From: Nitrosomonas sp.
GTDB taxonomy: Bacteria > Pseudomonadota > Gammaproteobacteria > Burkholderiales > Nitrosomonadaceae
NCBI GenBank assembly: GCA_029881855.1
Contig: JAOULU010000079.1
Span: forward strand, 1-7,279
Reading direction: 5' to 3'
DNA: 7,279 bases
This document shows positions 1 through 6,712 of this stretch, piece by piece. Made by a program: the position numbers and the translations under genes. The first letter of the stretch is position 1, and every line of letters starts with the position of its first letter. The notes below the pieces were generated by a model that saw only the letters and a list, made by a program, of their open reading frames with translations, did not search any database and had not been told where the DNA came from.

Positions 1-912
1 CAGGCTCGTGGTGAATTGCATCGCTGGTTCTTACGCGCCTATGTGCACAAAGTTGGCTATTATGCTATTGATCTTTACAGTGGTCGCTTGTCGTTGCATG
101 ATGACGATGATGATGTGGCATCAAGAACATCGGCATCCAGTGCAGATATTGACATAGCTGAGGATACAACAGCTCAGGCTGCTGAAGAGCCGTTACGTAT
201 TCTTGTCTTAGGGCGTTCCAATGCTGGTAAATCTTGCCTTATCAATGCATTATTTGGGGAATTAACGGTTGCTGCTGATGTATTGCCAGACACGACCCAA
301 TCGCTAAAACCTTTTATTTTGTTACGTGAGGGCCTTACTCAAGCATTGATCTTCGATAGCCCAGGCTGCGACAGCAATCATTTCGATTACAAGAAAATGC
401 AAGCAGCGTCGGAGAATGCTGATTTAATTTTATGGGTTAGTGCGGTAAACAGACCTGATCGACAGATTGAACGAGATAGTTTGGATGCTTTGCGTTCCTA
501 TCAGGCGGCACGTGTTAATCATCATCCGCCACCTTTGATTGTTGTTGCCAGCCATATTGATTTATTGCGACCAGTAAATGAATGGTCACCACCGTATGAT
601 CTTACTGATCAACAGAGTACTAAAGCTACAAATATAAGTGCCGCAGTTCAAGCGATTGCCGCAGATCTGGCTGTGCCTGTTAAAAAAGTTATACCTGCTT
701 GTTTAGCCAGCGGTAAGGCTTATAACATAGAGGATACGCTCTGGGCGGCCGTATTGGATCATCAAGAAGAGGCGCTCAGAGTGCGCTTGTTGCGCTGTTT
801 AGACGCAAAGAAACGTACAGAAGATTGGGCGCTATTACGCCGGCAAATGCTCGGTGCGGGACGTTTCTTGCGTAACTTGCCCGATAAATTGGGTAAAAGT
901 AACGAAAAATAG
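1..912 (+). CDS. GTPase domain protein, 5'-truncated by the window edge
   Basis: This is a P-loop GTPase of the MMR_HSR1/TRAFAC type, and 303 C-terminal residues are visible. The frame is open from base 1. The first start-like codon is TTG at 16, and residues encoded before it continue the same conserved-looking segment, so the real start is upstream. Counting from base 1, an aromatic and basic segment (HRWFLRAYVHKVGYYAIDLY) is followed by a low-complexity acidic linker with five Asp, then the G domain. G1 is GRSNAGKS at 71-78, the likely G2 Thr is in PDTTQ near 96-100, and G3 is DSPG at 119-122. G4 is SHID at 184-187, which departs from the usual NKxD, and a possible G5 (ASGK) lies near 236-239. 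The C-terminus is basic and has no membrane segment. Relatives often carry N-terminal membrane helices, so a membrane-attached protein is plausible but unseen here. The cellular role is unknown. It converges on the peptidase gene with a 15-base gap and no terminator. Confidence 0.85.
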   Translation, partial: QARGELHRWFLRAYVHKVGYYAIDLYSGRLSLHDDDDDVASRTSASSADIDIAEDTTAQAAEEPLRILVLGRSNAGKSCLINALFGELTVAADVLPDTTQSLKPFILLREGLTQALIFDSPGCDSNHFDYKKMQAASENADLILWVSAVNRPDRQIERDSLDALRSYQAARVNHHPPPLIVVASHIDLLRPVNEWSPPYDLTDQQSTKATNISAAVQAIAADLAVPVKKVIPACLASGKAYNIEDTLWAAVLDHQEEALRVRLLRCLDAKKRTEDWALLRRQMLGAGRFLRNLPDKLGKSNEK

Positions 913-927
913 AATGGTGGCAACAAG

Positions 928-1530
928 TTAACCGCTCCAGGTACGTAAGTATCCCGTATCAATATGAATGAAATTTGATCGTGGGTAATAGCCAACACCA
1001 CCAGCATGCATTGATAAGGCTGCTGCACGTAGGTCTGATAATTGATGTCCTGGTAGACGAATATCTATTGCCTTACCTTGTATGTGTAGACTTGTTTTTG
1101 CTACGCCGTTACTACGACTAGCTAGCATGGCATTTGTTTTGGCCGAACGGAAGCCAGAAATCACATGAAATTCTTTATCAGAATCCATTTTGCTTTGTAT
1201 CAGGTGCAATAAATTAAATAATTTTGTGTCCATCGTATGTAGGTCACCAGTGCGATGGTCGCGTAGTATATTTCTTATCGCCTCAAGTGCTTCAGGAATG
1301 TATTGCCCTTCTGCCCAATAAACAGATTTAACACGTTCGCCGGTATGAAGATTCAGAAAGCTTAATTTTCTCTCCACAGGCTGTAGCATTTTTGCATGAG
1401 AGATGGGGATTGCCAGTGGTATGGATGCAAGGGCGCATATACCAAAACCCATTTTTAAAAAGCGGCGGCGATTGTCAATTGATTCATTATTTAATTGACT
1501 GCAATGATCTTTAAATTTATTTGTATGCAT
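928..1530 (-). CDS. Tat-exported YcbK/MepK-type murein endopeptidase (DUF882, M15-like)
   Basis: This 200-residue protein belongs to the DUF882/peptidase M15 family. E. coli YcbK (MepK), a periplasmic zinc enzyme that cuts peptidoglycan cross-links and assists wall growth, is the known member. The N-terminus has a twin-arginine motif (RRRFLK, residues 21-26) and a hydrophobic stretch at 27-43, with a likely cleavage site after SHA (44-46), which implies folded export by Tat. Catalytic-domain signatures are complete: SGFRS at 125-129, SLHIQGKAIDIRLPG at 147-161 with likely zinc ligands His149 and Asp156, and GGVGYYPRSNFIHIDTG at 177-193 with His189. Length matches the family. The frame extends upstream to a TTG at 1560, but ATG at 1530 is preferred because a strong Shine-Dalgarno (GGAGGA) sits four bases before it and the TTG has none. 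It is convergent with the GTPase gene and separated by about 230 bases from the amidohydrolase gene. Function is inferred by homology. Confidence 0.93.
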   Translation of the reverse strand: MHTNKFKDHCSQLNNESIDNRRRFLKMGFGICALASIPLAIPISHAKMLQPVERKLSFLNLHTGERVKSVYWAEGQYIPEALEAIRNILRDHRTGDLHTMDTKLFNLLHLIQSKMDSDKEFHVISGFRSAKTNAMLASRSNGVAKTSLHIQGKAIDIRLPGHQLSDLRAAALSMHAGGVGYYPRSNFIHIDTGYLRTWSG

Positions 1531-1533
1531 TTT

Positions 1534-1539
1534 TCCTCC
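1534..1539 (-). promoter_or_regulatory. Shine-Dalgarno site fixing the peptidase start
   Basis: The minus strand reads GGAGGA, then AAAA, then ATG (1530-1528). This near-perfect anti-16S match with short spacing selects the ATG over the in-frame TTG ten codons upstream, and it lies inside what would otherwise be the longer reading frame. Confidence 0.85.
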
Positions 1540-1582
1540 AGGAAACGAAGGCTTGAACAAGTTGCTAAATAGCGTGAACTAA

Positions 1583-1609
1583 AGTATATGTGCACACGTA
1601 TCTTGTTAA
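1583..1609 (-). promoter_or_regulatory. Possible sigma-70-like promoter of the peptidase gene
   Basis: On the minus strand, TTAACA (1609-1604) and TATACT (1588-1583) each match the sigma-70 consensus at five of six positions. The spacer is only 15 bases, shorter than the usual 16-18. It lies about 53 bases upstream of the ATG. In an AT-rich spacer such matches arise by chance, so this is weak. Confidence 0.25.
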
Positions 1610-1763
1610 TAAATAACAGGAAAAAACAACTTATTCAGACTATCAATCCGAGTTGTGATTTATTGTTAGTAGTATCGGCAAGTGTTGAGGTAAATTTATT
1701 GTTTTTGCTGCGGCAACATTAAATTTAGGAGAAATGGCATATTTGGATTGGTGCTTGCAAAGA

Positions 1764-2792
1764 TTACTTTTGTTCTTGAGGCAGGCTGGGATAGGTTGGT
1801 AGTGCTAATCGCTCCATTAAATAGCACAAACAATCTTGATGTATTATTTGAGTGTCTCGCGTTAGCATAGATGGCATGATCGGTCGACGGACTTTCAGTG
1901 CGGTGCCATCTAAACGGAAATAATTGTCGGATACTTCGTGGTCTTGCTCGTCAGCAGTTCTGAGTAAAAGTTCATCATTTAAGGGCTGCCAACCCAGCAA
2001 TGTATCGGCTGGTAATTCACGGAAATTTAGGTGATCTATATTATCTACTAGGCGTAAATCCAATCCATCGTCTTGGAACCCTATTTGTGTGCCGGGGGCG
2101 ATTCGTACAACAGCGACCGTGTGGAATAATTCAATATCTTGTGCAGTAATAGTGTGTGATGGTATTTCGGATAAATGTAGACAAGCTGTCAGGTATTCAA
2201 TGGCATGAGTGAGGCCTGCTGGGTTATCAGGTTGCCCACATTCCAGCGTGACTGCAGGTGCCAATTCAGAGAAAGCGAGAGATTGCACGCCTATTGGGCG
2301 TGTAAAATAAATGACCGTACGATCAAACAGGGTTGCTAAATGAAGGGAAGCGGTATCCAGTTTATTTACGCAAGCATAGTGAGGATTTAATCCTGTGTTA
2401 TTGTGTACATCAATGCTGGCAAATAATCCAGATTGCGACATTTCATTATAAACTTGGCTAGCCATAGCGTGTTCTGGTGTATCTCCGGTATGCCAAATAC
2501 GGTTAAAGTCAGGCTGGTTATCCAGGTGCCTTTGCCGGAGTTTTGCGGCACTAATGTTGCCGATAAAAAGTGACAATGCACGGGGTAATTCTCTATTTTG
2601 GTGGTGATATAACAAATGGCGTATTGCATTCCAACCAACAGGTTCATTACCATGCAACAATACTGAAATATACAGTGCTGGTTTACGTCTGCCGGAGAGA
2701 TGAAATAGCGTTGGTCCATCTAGCATCTTATGGAGTTCATGTGCTTCCAGGTCAAGCAGGCCTTCGGGAATGTCTTGTCGGATTGTCAACAT
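1764..2792 (-). CDS. M14-family zinc amidohydrolase, succinylglutamate desuccinylase/aspartoacylase type
   Basis: This 342-residue protein resembles the AstE/AspA branch of the M14 zinc carboxypeptidase fold. Known members remove succinyl or acetyl groups from N-acylated glutamate or aspartate in the cytoplasm. The zinc site is visible: HGNE at 47-50 supplies His47 and Glu50, and DVHNN at 128-132 supplies His130. LECG at 182-185 places Glu184 as the likely catalytic base, and DFNRIW at 95-100 matches the Asn-Arg pair that binds the substrate carboxylate. The residues after about 210 form a C-terminal domain typical of the family. No signal peptide is seen. It follows the GCS2-type ligase gene on the same strand after an 81-base gap, so co-transcription is likely. 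The ATG has no clear Shine-Dalgarno. There is no arginine-succinyltransferase operon around it, so a true AstE role in arginine breakdown is not supported, and the natural substrate is unknown. Confidence 0.88.
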   Translation of the reverse strand: MLTIRQDIPEGLLDLEAHELHKMLDGPTLFHLSGRRKPALYISVLLHGNEPVGWNAIRHLLYHHQNRELPRALSLFIGNISAAKLRQRHLDNQPDFNRIWHTGDTPEHAMASQVYNEMSQSGLFASIDVHNNTGLNPHYACVNKLDTASLHLATLFDRTVIYFTRPIGVQSLAFSELAPAVTLECGQPDNPAGLTHAIEYLTACLHLSEIPSHTITAQDIELFHTVAVVRIAPGTQIGFQDDGLDLRLVDNIDHLNFRELPADTLLGWQPLNDELLLRTADEQDHEVSDNYFRLDGTALKVRRPIMPSMLTRDTQIIHQDCLCYLMERLALPTYPSLPQEQK

Positions 2793-2848
2793 TTGGTTTT
2801 ATTGTAATAAATTTGGTGTGTAATATATCCGGTTAATTGAATTGATGA

Positions 2849-2865
2849 GCAAAAAAAATTTTTGC
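2849..2865. repeat. AT-rich perfect inverted repeat between the ligase and amidohydrolase genes
   Basis: GCAAAAAAAATTTTTGC has 7-base arms (GCAAAAA/TTTTTGC) around three bases, just after the ligase stop codon. With only two G-C pairs it is a poor hairpin, so it is more likely an A-tract bend or, at most, a weak attenuator than a terminator. The downstream gene can still be read through. Confidence 0.35.
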
Positions 2866-2873
2866 GAGTTTTC

Positions 2874-4307
2874 TTAGATCGGCCATTTGTGGACGGGTTT
2901 ACCATGTTGTTGTAGCTTGGCATATGTGGTTGTTAATGCGCTCATACTATGTCCATGGGCGGCAATGAAGCGTTGTTGCCAGTTGGCGCCAGTTTGACCA
3001 GTTGTGATGCGTTGCTCAATAATTCCCAAATATAACTGGATATCGTGTTTATTAATTTTCAGACGATTAAGACCTGATTGCGCCAGTGGCAGTATTTGCT
3101 TGAGAATATTTTCCTTAGCATTTTTTTGTTTGTTATCTAACCAGTGTAGATCAGCTTGCAAGCCAGACTGAGCTGCTGCATAGAAATTTTTCCGTGCTTT
3201 AGTAAAAGAAAGCATCTGCTCGGGAGGGTCATCAGCTTCAACCAGACTTTTAACGGCACCTACAAATAAAGCAGCGTTGGCAACGGTATCGATCATACTA
3301 GGACCAGCAGAAATTACCCGGTGTTCAATACGCAAATGAGGCTTGCCTTGCTTATCAAAGCCAATTAATGGCCGGTTCCATCGCCATATGGTGCCATTAT
3401 GAAGACGCAAATGTGCAAGCTTCTCGGGTGGCTCATCAAATAGTACAGGTAGGATGACTGGGAAGTGATCCAGATTTTCTTGAAAACATTCCAGTAACGA
3501 ATTCTTGGCGTAGCCTGTACCAAATGAAACACGCTTAAGATGACCTTCATCCGAGTTTTTATGCCCACCAATAGATACAGATTGTTCAAACAACGGGATT
3601 CTGGTTTCCTCCCATAAATGTTTGCCAAATAAATAGGGCGCATTTCCAGTAGCTGCCACCATTGAACCGGACAAAATAATAGCAGCATTATAATAACGCG
3701 TTGCTAGATGGGGTGGTATTTGAAGATGTAATTGGAGAGAAGTTGCAGCAGCTTCCAGCATGACATCATTATGCTTAGTGCGTAAATGTTCTTCACCCTT
3801 GATATCGATATGTAAGGGGCGACCATGTCTCAGGCGAAATATCTGTTCGTTCAATGCGCGGTAGCGTTGTGAATCGGACATGTGTTCGAGTGATAAATCA
3901 GATTCTTTTACTGTGGGTAATATGCCAATCATAACGAGATCAGAATCTAATAATTGTGCACGCTGGCGACATTGGCTATAGATCTGATTTAGATTTTTTT
4001 CCATATCACTAAAGACATGGTTGTTAAGGTGTTGTGGCAAACTATTTAATTCAATATTGAAGTTAGCTAACTCAGGGACGACTAGTGGATCATTCAATTC
4101 TTGCAAGAAACGCACGTTAATGGGGGCCGGTTGAAAATTTTTGTCAACAAGCCACGCTTCTAGTTCATAGCCAAACATTTTTTGTTCAAACGTGAAATGA
4201 TTGTTTGAAAACCATTCACTGACTAACTGCGTTTCATGGCGAAGACGTTTTGTAAAAACTTTTAAATCGTTTAAATTAAAATGGCTGGATGGTATTTCAT
4301 TACCCAT
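2874..4307 (-). CDS. GCS2-type glutamate-cysteine ligase-like carboxylate-amine ligase
   Basis: This 477-residue cytoplasmic protein has the fold signatures of the glutamate-cysteine ligase family 2 (GCS2). Such enzymes use ATP to activate a carboxylate, usually the gamma-carboxyl of glutamate, and join it to an amine. GYELEAWLVD at 46-55 is the Glu-rich strand that binds Mg-ATP, NFNIELNS at 82-89 carries a second acidic pair, and TSLQLHLQIP at 189-198, NAPYLFGK at 222-229 and LRIEHRVISAGPSMID at 325-340 (with the RxEHR core) complete the active site. It lacks the layout of the classical GshA of enterobacteria and may not make gamma-glutamylcysteine, because many GCS2 paralogues have unknown substrates. 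ATG at 4307 is the natural start. A GGAG lies 12 bases upstream, farther than usual, so initiation may be weak. It is first in a likely two-gene unit with the M14 amidohydrolase. The family call is firm and the substrate is not. Confidence 0.88.
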   Translation of the reverse strand: MGNEIPSSHFNLNDLKVFTKRLRHETQLVSEWFSNNHFTFEQKMFGYELEAWLVDKNFQPAPINVRFLQELNDPLVVPELANFNIELNSLPQHLNNHVFSDMEKNLNQIYSQCRQRAQLLDSDLVMIGILPTVKESDLSLEHMSDSQRYRALNEQIFRLRHGRPLHIDIKGEEHLRTKHNDVMLEAAATSLQLHLQIPPHLATRYYNAAIILSGSMVAATGNAPYLFGKHLWEETRIPLFEQSVSIGGHKNSDEGHLKRVSFGTGYAKNSLLECFQENLDHFPVILPVLFDEPPEKLAHLRLHNGTIWRWNRPLIGFDKQGKPHLRIEHRVISAGPSMIDTVANAALFVGAVKSLVEADDPPEQMLSFTKARKNFYAAAQSGLQADLHWLDNKQKNAKENILKQILPLAQSGLNRLKINKHDIQLYLGIIEQRITTGQTGANWQQRFIAAHGHSMSALTTTYAKLQQHGKPVHKWPI

Positions 4308-4403
4308 AGGTTACAACTGCTCCACGGTGTGATCATTGGATGTACTTAATTCCATGATAATACATTTATGCGGTAGTTTAGGAATAGGTTTGAAATTAGA
4401 ATA

Positions 4404-4420
4404 CTAAATCTGAGATTTAG
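4404..4420. repeat. Perfect 8+1+8 dyad, candidate operator upstream of the ligase gene
   Basis: CTAAATCT-G-AGATTTAG is an exact inverted repeat with a single central base, about 97 bases upstream of the ligase ATG and about 120 bases past the FapA-like stop. The symmetry suits a dimeric repressor or activator. It has low G+C and no following T-run on either strand, so it is not a good intrinsic terminator. No regulator gene is in view to pair with it. Confidence 0.4.
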
Positions 4421-4450
4421 CATTGTGCCCAGTTTTTAATGATGCTTTTG

Positions 4451-4489
<39 letters not shown>

Positions 4490-4539
4490 TTTTTTACCAG
4501 ATGAAGTTTTTTTTATTTGCTGCCGTGCTTGTATCTTAA

Positions 4540-6171
4540 CTATGTAAGGATTAGTTTGCCTTCTTTGATTTGTAGGACACCACTTTCTCGGTTTACATGA
4601 AAATTGTGAAGTAATGTGCCGATACGTATTTCTGTGGCTTCAAGAAATTGTTTTTCTGCGATAACTTGTGCTTTTTCTCCAATGGCAATTTCTCGTTCCA
4701 CCTCTTCTTCGTCTAGTAGAAGCATGGATAATTCAGCATTTGTGGCGACACGGGTTGCTTCTGCAGCTTTAATGGATTCTGCCGGAATACGATCAGGATT
4801 TGTGCGCGCTAGTTCCAGTAGCTTAGAAATTTGAAATAGTTTATTTGTTGCAATACTGCGAGTTTCAGCGATGGTGGATAAGCGGTCATGTAGGGTTTGA
4901 TCAACACCTGTGATTAGGACGGTTTTTTTGTGTGCAGGCGAACCAATGACTTGAGCTTTTATGAGTACACCGGCACGAGTAACGCCACCAATGATGTGGC
5001 CTTTGAGACTACCTTTGTCGCCAACGATGACTTGGTGTTTTGCAGACAATTCACTTTGCATGACGAAATCACGGATGAAAATGCCATTTCCAGCTGAAAT
5101 ACTTGCGTTTTGTACAAAATTTGCGTGGCATGATCCTTTGCAGGTAATGCTGGAGCCAGATGTGTTTCCTTTCTCCGTAAGACCGATAATGCCGCCTTTC
5201 ACGACAATGTCCCCTCCTGCAATTAATGTCACACCTTCAATCGTACTGTTGATATTAATGTCGCCAGTGGCTTTGATGGTCAAGCCGGTTTTAACATCAC
5301 CTTTTACATTTACCGTGCCTAAAAAATCTATATTGCCTATACGAAGATCAACATCTTGAGTTGAATAAATTGGCTCAACAGACATACCGTTTTCTAGTAT
5401 GACTGGAGAGCCATCAATAGTGGCAATTAATACATTCTGATCGTTAGGATCAAATTTTACTCCCTCCAGTTGTGATGCAAACATAACCTCTTCGCCTGGT
5501 TTGGCGGGTATGGATTGCCCATACAAGTTAATGCCATGTTCACCGCTCGTGGGGAGGACTCGACGCATCAATGTATCACCGATGTGGACGACTGGAATGC
5601 CGCCAAGTTCACGAAAGTCAGCAATACCATTTTCATCAAGACGTGGACTTCTTTTTTTAGCACCGGGAATCAGGTTTTCAAATTTTCCATCTGATCCATC
5701 AACAGCTGCTTTGCCACTTGCAATAAGAATATTTTCACCATTCTCTTTAAGTGCATTTGTTATGGCTACATGGTCAATTGCTTGAGTGATACCCTGTTGT
5801 TCAACTGCACGTAGGATATGAGTGAGAGTAACCGGTTCTCCGCCGTATGGTGGTGTGCAAGTAAGATAGGCATTAATCTGATTAGCATCAATGCTGATAT
5901 TGAATTTACCGTCAACAGCTTTACCAACAATTACCGAGAAGGGCTCTCTGGCCATATATTTTTCTAATACTTCTTGAAGTGCCGACTGGCTTAATCGATA
6001 GTTCCCAAATCCGGCGGCATCAATACTTTCCTTAAGATCATTAAGTGTAAGGTCTTGTGTGTTACTGATAGGGTCAAATGAAACTATAGGATCGAAAGAA
6101 ACAACCACCTTTTTTTCATCTTCGTCATCTAGATGGACAGATAAAGCAGGAAGCCGTGTGTTTTTTTGCAT
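4540..6171 (-). CDS. FapA-like DUF342 family protein
   Basis: This 543-residue protein belongs to the DUF342/FapA family. The best-known member, FapA of Vibrio, affects polar flagellum assembly, but most members are uncharacterised. From the ATG, residues 1-35 are a leader with a repeated VSFDPI, and about 45-170 form an alpha/beta N-terminal domain. Residues about 205-230 carry the family's Gly-rich segment (PTSGEHGINLYGQS). Residues about 270-410 are a right-handed beta-helix of short Gly-punctuated strands such as VNVKGDV, TIKATGDI and LIAGGDIVVKGGIIG. Residues about 420-515 are charged and helical, likely a coiled coil, and the last 20 residues return to beta (GVLQIKEGKLILT). There is no signal peptide or membrane helix. 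The frame opens at TTG 6201, but ATG at 6171 has AGGA five bases upstream and is preferred. No flagellar genes are in view, so a flagellar role is not supported by context. Confidence 0.9.
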   Translation of the reverse strand: MQKNTRLPALSVHLDDEDEKKVVVSFDPIVSFDPISNTQDLTLNDLKESIDAAGFGNYRLSQSALQEVLEKYMAREPFSVIVGKAVDGKFNISIDANQINAYLTCTPPYGGEPVTLTHILRAVEQQGITQAIDHVAITNALKENGENILIASGKAAVDGSDGKFENLIPGAKKRSPRLDENGIADFRELGGIPVVHIGDTLMRRVLPTSGEHGINLYGQSIPAKPGEEVMFASQLEGVKFDPNDQNVLIATIDGSPVILENGMSVEPIYSTQDVDLRIGNIDFLGTVNVKGDVKTGLTIKATGDININSTIEGVTLIAGGDIVVKGGIIGLTEKGNTSGSSITCKGSCHANFVQNASISAGNGIFIRDFVMQSELSAKHQVIVGDKGSLKGHIIGGVTRAGVLIKAQVIGSPAHKKTVLITGVDQTLHDRLSTIAETRSIATNKLFQISKLLELARTNPDRIPAESIKAAEATRVATNAELSMLLLDEEEVEREIAIGEKAQVIAEKQFLEATEIRIGTLLHNFHVNRESGVLQIKEGKLILT

Positions 6172-6176
6172 TGAGA

Positions 6177-6180
6177 TCCT
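6177..6180 (-). promoter_or_regulatory. Shine-Dalgarno site fixing the FapA-like start
   Basis: On the minus strand AGGA is followed by five bases (TCTCA) and ATG at 6171-6169. This supports the ATG over the TTG ten codons upstream, which lacks a good purine-rich site at suitable distance. Confidence 0.7.
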
Positions 6181-6201
6181 GTTATATATTTGATGTGACA
6201 A

Positions 6202-6712
6202 GATTCTGAAAGGAATAATGATCGTAACTATAACAATTTACTGATAAAAGAATTTACCGAATAGCGCTAATATATACCCCTTTATTATTTACGCGTTAAA
6301 CTGTGGATTCAATATGTTAAAGTTGTTTTGTCGCTAGAATTAAGAGTAATGTTTGATATGATAGACTTATAATTAAATGAAAGTTAACTGGTAGATTTAT
6401 AGTTATCTTAATAGGAACTTTGCAAGTGTGGTATAGAATCTATGGCAGAATGACCTTAAAGCATATTGTGAGATTTAATACCGATATGTTTTGAGAATTT
6501 TATGGCATTCCTAATGTGGCAACTAAGCGAGTAGCTGGTCAGAAAAGTTAACAATTAATGACCTATTTTTAAGTTTTCTTTCGTGATGTTACAATGTCAT
6601 CAGTATTTCCTCTTATCATAATGATAGTAATTTACTAACCGTAGCCTCGGCATTAAGTTTATTTTTCATTAAATAAGTTTAAATCCACAATTTTTTGGAT
6701 CAATCAAGCTTG
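6202..6712. other. Long AT-rich divergent intergenic region
   Basis: About 510 bases separate the FapA-like gene from the MFS gene. Only very short reading frames occur, for example an 8-codon plus-strand frame at 6218-6244 and a 10-codon frame starting at ATGGCATTCC near 6502, and none looks real. I find no tRNA, no intrinsic terminator and no convincing pair of -35/-10 boxes. Visible structure is limited to the small palindrome ATAGA-A-TCTAT at 6433-6443, the palindrome TATCAT-A-ATGATA at 6614-6626, two copies of AAAGTTAAC at 6380-6388 and 6544-6552, and an isolated perfect TATAAT at 6368-6373. The divergent arrangement means promoters for both flanking genes should lie here. Confidence 0.6.
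6618..6636. promoter_or_regulatory. Weak Fur-box-like sequence upstream of the MFS gene
   Basis: CATAATGATAGTAATTTAC matches the classical 19-base Fur box (GATAATGATAATCATTATC) at 14 positions, about 77 bases upstream of the MFS start. It overlaps the 6614-6626 palindrome. In so AT-rich a spacer, matches of this quality can be chance, and nothing else here points to iron control. Confidence 0.2.

Noticed and set aside
1531..1560. Extended N-terminus of the peptidase from TTG at 1560
   Set aside because: The extra ten codons contain the Shine-Dalgarno sequence of the downstream ATG and would push the Tat motif further from the N-terminus.
1704..1716. Small stem around TTGCTGCGGCAA as a terminator of the amidohydrolase gene
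   Set aside because: The stem is only four base pairs and no T-run follows in the minus-strand direction.
1734..1802. Plus-strand 22-codon frame starting ATGGCATATTTG with AGGAG just upstream
   Set aside because: The ribosome site is only two bases from the ATG, the frame is very short, and most of it lies antisense to the end of the amidohydrolase gene. Chance is the simpler explanation.
2387..3688. Alternative frames inside the amidohydrolase and ligase genes, on both strands
   Set aside because: They overlap confident coding regions with full catalytic motifs, and their own translations show no recognisable domain.
4616..5785. Three plus-strand frames of 72 to 132 codons opposite the FapA-like gene
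   Set aside because: They are antisense shadows of a well-supported gene, with Ser/Pro/Met-rich low-quality sequence and no domain signature.
6172..6201. Extended N-terminus of the FapA-like protein from TTG at 6201
   Set aside because: The ATG at 6171 has a better ribosome site, which falls inside the extension.
6218..6244. Eight-codon plus-strand frame with AGGA upstream, as a possible leader peptide
   Set aside because: It is too short, has no regulatory codon run and no attenuator hairpin, and is more than 460 bases from the next plus-strand gene.
6353..6373. TTGATA and TATAAT as a promoter in the long spacer
   Set aside because: The boxes are only nine bases apart, and no acceptable -35 lies 16-18 bases before the TATAAT.
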